Shown here: positions 37,264 to 39,069 of the stretch, piece after piece | Position numbering within the stretch: position 1 is the first letter of the stretch | Layout: every line of letters begins with the position of its first letter | Notes under the pieces: model-generated | What the model saw: only the letters and a program-made list of their open reading frames with translations | Databases searched by the model: none | What the model was told of the DNA's origin: nothing | Translations under genes and position numbers: made by a program | Assembly: GCF_003097615.1 (NCBI RefSeq) | Contig: NZ_QCZG01000035.1 | Location: forward strand, 1 to 39,069 | Direction: 5' to 3' | Source of the DNA: Pueribacillus theae | GTDB taxonomy: Bacteria > Bacillota > Bacilli > Bacillales > UBA6769 | Length of the DNA stretch: 39,069 bases

Positions 37264-38415
37264 GTGAGTATACCGGGGCCGCAAAATTTGATAGCAGGAG
37301 ATATGCAAGCGGGTTTTTTTGGTGAAGTTCCAGCAAGTGAGTTAATAAATGGGCAGGGTTTAAGTAACTTAATTGGTTTGTCTGCTGGAGTATTACAACA
37401 TTCAAATGAGCCTTGGCTCAAATTCGCATACGAAGGAAAAATTCAATTCGTTGCTAAAAAAACATTTAGATACAACCTGTCTTGGGATGAGTTGAATTTA
37501 GTGGGTGTTGTCTATGGCAATAATACAATTGTAATTGATGGACTTAGTTATAAAGTTAGGTTGATGAAGGGGGCTAACAGTGATCCAGCTAATGGAAGTT
37601 CAGGGGAAATAAACCACTACAGTGAATGGAATAGGCTTATGTTACCCATACTCAGTGATGCTCCTTTTCATAACTTAAATAATGTTGAAGACGATCTGCC
37701 TGTTTGGAATCATGGTTATGGTACTGGAACAGACGGACGGTACACTGGCATCGATATACCTGACAGTCCTCAGAGAGAAGATGGCTATGGTTCGGAAAGT
37801 TGGTGTCAAGAGAAAGTAGTTGGCACAAATAATATTATTTCTAGAGGCGGTTCTGGGCTTGCAAGGTCTAGAAGTTTAAGTTCTGCTTACAAATCACCCA
37901 CTTTTGGTTGGCGACCTGTTCTTGAACTAATGTCGCTTCCTGAAGATGCTTCACTAATAGAAGCAACCGATGCAGTGGCAAACTTAGTTTCTTTTTTACA
38001 AGAAAAGAAAAATAAAATAGGTAGTGCGATTACTGGTGTTGATGACAGTGTTGTATTACCTACCGATCCTACATTCCAACAGTTAGCAAACGCGATTGGG
38101 CAGATTAGTATAGGAAAAAAGTGGGCGAGAGGGATTATGCCTGATACTCCTTCTAAGACCGCAGAAGTGATAGGTTTGGATTTTTCCCCAAGTATTATCG
38201 TTGCTCGTAGCGATTACAGAGCAGGATACGCCAGAATGGAAGGTGTGCTTTCTGTTTATTGGTTAGAGAATAGTTTGAATGTACAAATTTATAATTACAG
38301 CAATACATGGTGGGTTATTCAAAATGTATTTTCGAGACTAGGAGACGGCTTTTCCCTTAATCGTTTTAAAGCAGGGACGGAAACCATACAAACGCCGTGG
38401 GTAGCATTTGAATAG
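37264..38415 (+). CDS. putative tail fibre / receptor-contact protein, 383 residues
   Basis: GTG 37264 is 7 bases after GAGGTG. The N-terminal two thirds include VYGNNTIVIDGLSYKVRLMKG, SEWNRLMLPIL and a Gly/Ser-rich stretch ending FGWRPVLEL, seen in surface structural proteins of Gram-positive phages. A coil (ATDAVANLVSFLQEKKNKIGSAITG) joins a C-terminal beta-rich part with aromatic residues (VYWLENSLNVQIYNYSNTWWVIQNVF), a plausible receptor- or sugar-binding head. Function is inferred from position. Confidence 0.6.
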   Translation: MSIPGPQNLIAGDMQAGFFGEVPASELINGQGLSNLIGLSAGVLQHSNEPWLKFAYEGKIQFVAKKTFRYNLSWDELNLVGVVYGNNTIVIDGLSYKVRLMKGANSDPANGSSGEINHYSEWNRLMLPILSDAPFHNLNNVEDDLPVWNHGYGTGTDGRYTGIDIPDSPQREDGYGSESWCQEKVVGTNNIISRGGSGLARSRSLSSAYKSPTFGWRPVLELMSLPEDASLIEATDAVANLVSFLQEKKNKIGSAITGVDDSVVLPTDPTFQQLANAIGQISIGKKWARGIMPDTPSKTAEVIGLDFSPSIIVARSDYRAGYARMEGVLSVYWLENSLNVQIYNYSNTWWVIQNVFSRLGDGFSLNRFKAGTETIQTPWVAFE

Positions 38416-38425
38416 AGGTGAAAAT

Positions 38426-38803
38426 GTGAAAATCGGAAGAAGGATATATCACGAAAAAGAAACAGGGAATGTCATTATTGACACAGGTGAACGCCAAGGT
38501 TATGTAATCCCGACAACTGTCGAGCAAGACATCGAAACATATAAAGCGTTATCCGAACGAAACCGAGACACTTTCGATGTAATAGAACTCGAATACGGTC
38601 AATACGCACAAGATTTTGCAGAATGTAACGGTTATCGAGTAAATCCCGGAACAAAGGAACTTGAGTTTAGCTATCCCGATCCGAATGAACCCGAAAAACC
38701 GCCTGTTTATCAAAAACCTCTCAGCGAATCTGTCTTGGATAATACAGAATACCTTATTGATGTCGACTTTCGTTTATCTATGGTTGAATTGGGTTTAATT
38801 TAA
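38426..38803 (+). CDS. tail-region hypothetical protein, 125 residues
   Basis: GTG 38426 is preceded by AGAGGTGA; TTG 38408 lies before the ribosome site. MKIGRRIYHEKETGNVIIDTGERQGYVIPTTVEQDI and IELEYGQYAQDFAECNGYRVNP recur in small proteins downstream of Bacillus/Listeria phage fibres (XkdW-like position). The role is unknown, possibly fibre assembly. Confidence 0.65.
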   Translation: MKIGRRIYHEKETGNVIIDTGERQGYVIPTTVEQDIETYKALSERNRDTFDVIELEYGQYAQDFAECNGYRVNPGTKELEFSYPDPNEPEKPPVYQKPLSESVLDNTEYLIDVDFRLSMVELGLI

Positions 38804-38832
38804 TACTATTAAAAAAATTGGAGGAATGAAAA

Positions 38833-38988
38833 ATGATTTTAACTTACCGTGCTTGTAAAACATTAATTGACCGAAAAACTTATGAATCAAAAGAGGATAT
38901 GCAAACCAAGCTTGATATTTTCTTGCTGAATAATCGTTTAACACAAGCTGAGTACGATGAATTAACGCAACAATTAAGTGCTGCTTAA
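38833..38988 (+). CDS. small XkdX-like protein, 51 residues
   Basis: ATG 38833 after GGAGGAATG. MILTYRACKTLIDRKTYESKEDMQTKLDIFLLNNRLTQAEYDEL is one or two helices, with the Leu-Thr-x-x-(E/Q)-Y-x-E-L ending of XkdX-type proteins found between fibre genes and the lysis cassette. Function unknown. Confidence 0.65.
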   Translation: MILTYRACKTLIDRKTYESKEDMQTKLDIFLLNNRLTQAEYDELTQQLSAA

Positions 38989-39032
38989 TGTCGCATTCGG
39001 ATCATTTAACGACGTAAGGAAGATTAGAAAAA

Positions 39033-39056
39033 ACACCAATTAAGGGTGTATTTTTT
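39033..39056 (+). terminator. terminator after the tail-fibre block
   Basis: ACACC (39033-39037), loop AATTAAG, GGTGT (39045-39049), A, then six T. A short stem with a good T-run. It may end the tail transcript; lysis genes would lie beyond the window. Confidence 0.6.
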
Positions 39057-39069
39057 ATGCTTGTTGTTC

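Noticed and set aside
37261-39069. Right attachment site in the window
   Set aside because: No copy of the tRNA-Thr 3' segment (GGTTCAAGTCCTGTTGGAAGC region) is found near the end, and lysis genes are missing, so the prophage continues beyond.

Overview
The window is the left boundary and most of the body of a temperate siphovirus prophage in a low-GC Gram-positive host, most likely a Bacillaceae species. Evidence for the host: a Bacillus-like 5S rRNA 3' end, AT-rich DNA, strong AAGGAGG ribosome sites and many TTG and GTG starts. The host portion is the end of an rRNA operon (5S), tRNA-Asn(GTT) and tRNA-Thr(GGT). The prophage begins at the 3' end of tRNA-Thr, with a leftward tyrosine integrase next to it. 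The right attachment site, the lysis genes and the remaining tail tip are not in the window, so the prophage runs past base 39069.

Layout. (1) 396-3900: integrase and S24-type repressor on the minus strand, then a divergent control region with three copies of a 15-bp palindromic operator, a Cro-like protein, a fourth operator copy, an AntA/KilAC antirepressor and a small excisionase-like HTH protein. (2) 3900-18963: an early operon of closely packed, often overlapping genes for DNA metabolism: VRR-NUC nuclease, SNF2-type helicase, YqaJ-type exonuclease, AAA_24/Sak4-like ATPase, DUF669 protein, family-B DNA polymerase, flavin-dependent thymidylate synthase (ThyX), MazG-like protein, a second SNF2-like helicase paired with a DNA methyltransferase, several small unknowns and a prim-pol/D5 SF3 helicase. 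(3) 18933-19277: an iteron cluster flanking an AT-rich core, the likely replication origin. (4) 19296-20632: a RinA/ArpU-type late regulator, a candidate activator-dependent promoter, and a lipoprotein gene with its own promoter and terminator (a moron). (5) 20660-30129: HNH endonuclease, GC-rich cos-like region, TerS, TerL, HK97 portal, ClpP-like protease, HK97 capsid protein, an FN3/Big2 protein, connectors, major tail protein, and the gpG/gpGT chaperones made by -1 frameshifting on A AAA AAA. (6) 30128-31767: an insulated insertion holding a minus-strand ribbon-helix-helix gene and a divergent zinc-ribbon homing-endonuclease-like gene. (7) 31794 onward: tape measure with four exact-period 45-residue repeats and a lytic transglycosylase domain, distal tail protein and tail-fibre genes.

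The most striking observation concerns the ends of the major capsid and major tail genes. Both end ACA CCC TAR. A +1 slip on CCC(T) opens a second frame for 21 codons in each, encoding nearly the same peptide (PVNLK..S.TD.TI.LSWD). This peptide looks like strands A-B of a fibronectin type III domain. The rest of an FN3 domain (from TYNVYRDG onward) plus a Big2 domain is a separate gene just after the capsid gene. Both 3' ends also fold into the same nested hairpin, with compensatory changes. My inference is that a frameshifted minority of capsid and tail subunits carry a shared docking tag that is completed in trans by one decoration protein. +1 frameshifting at both genes has a precedent in Listeria phage PSA; the shared split-domain arrangement is the part I do not recognise.
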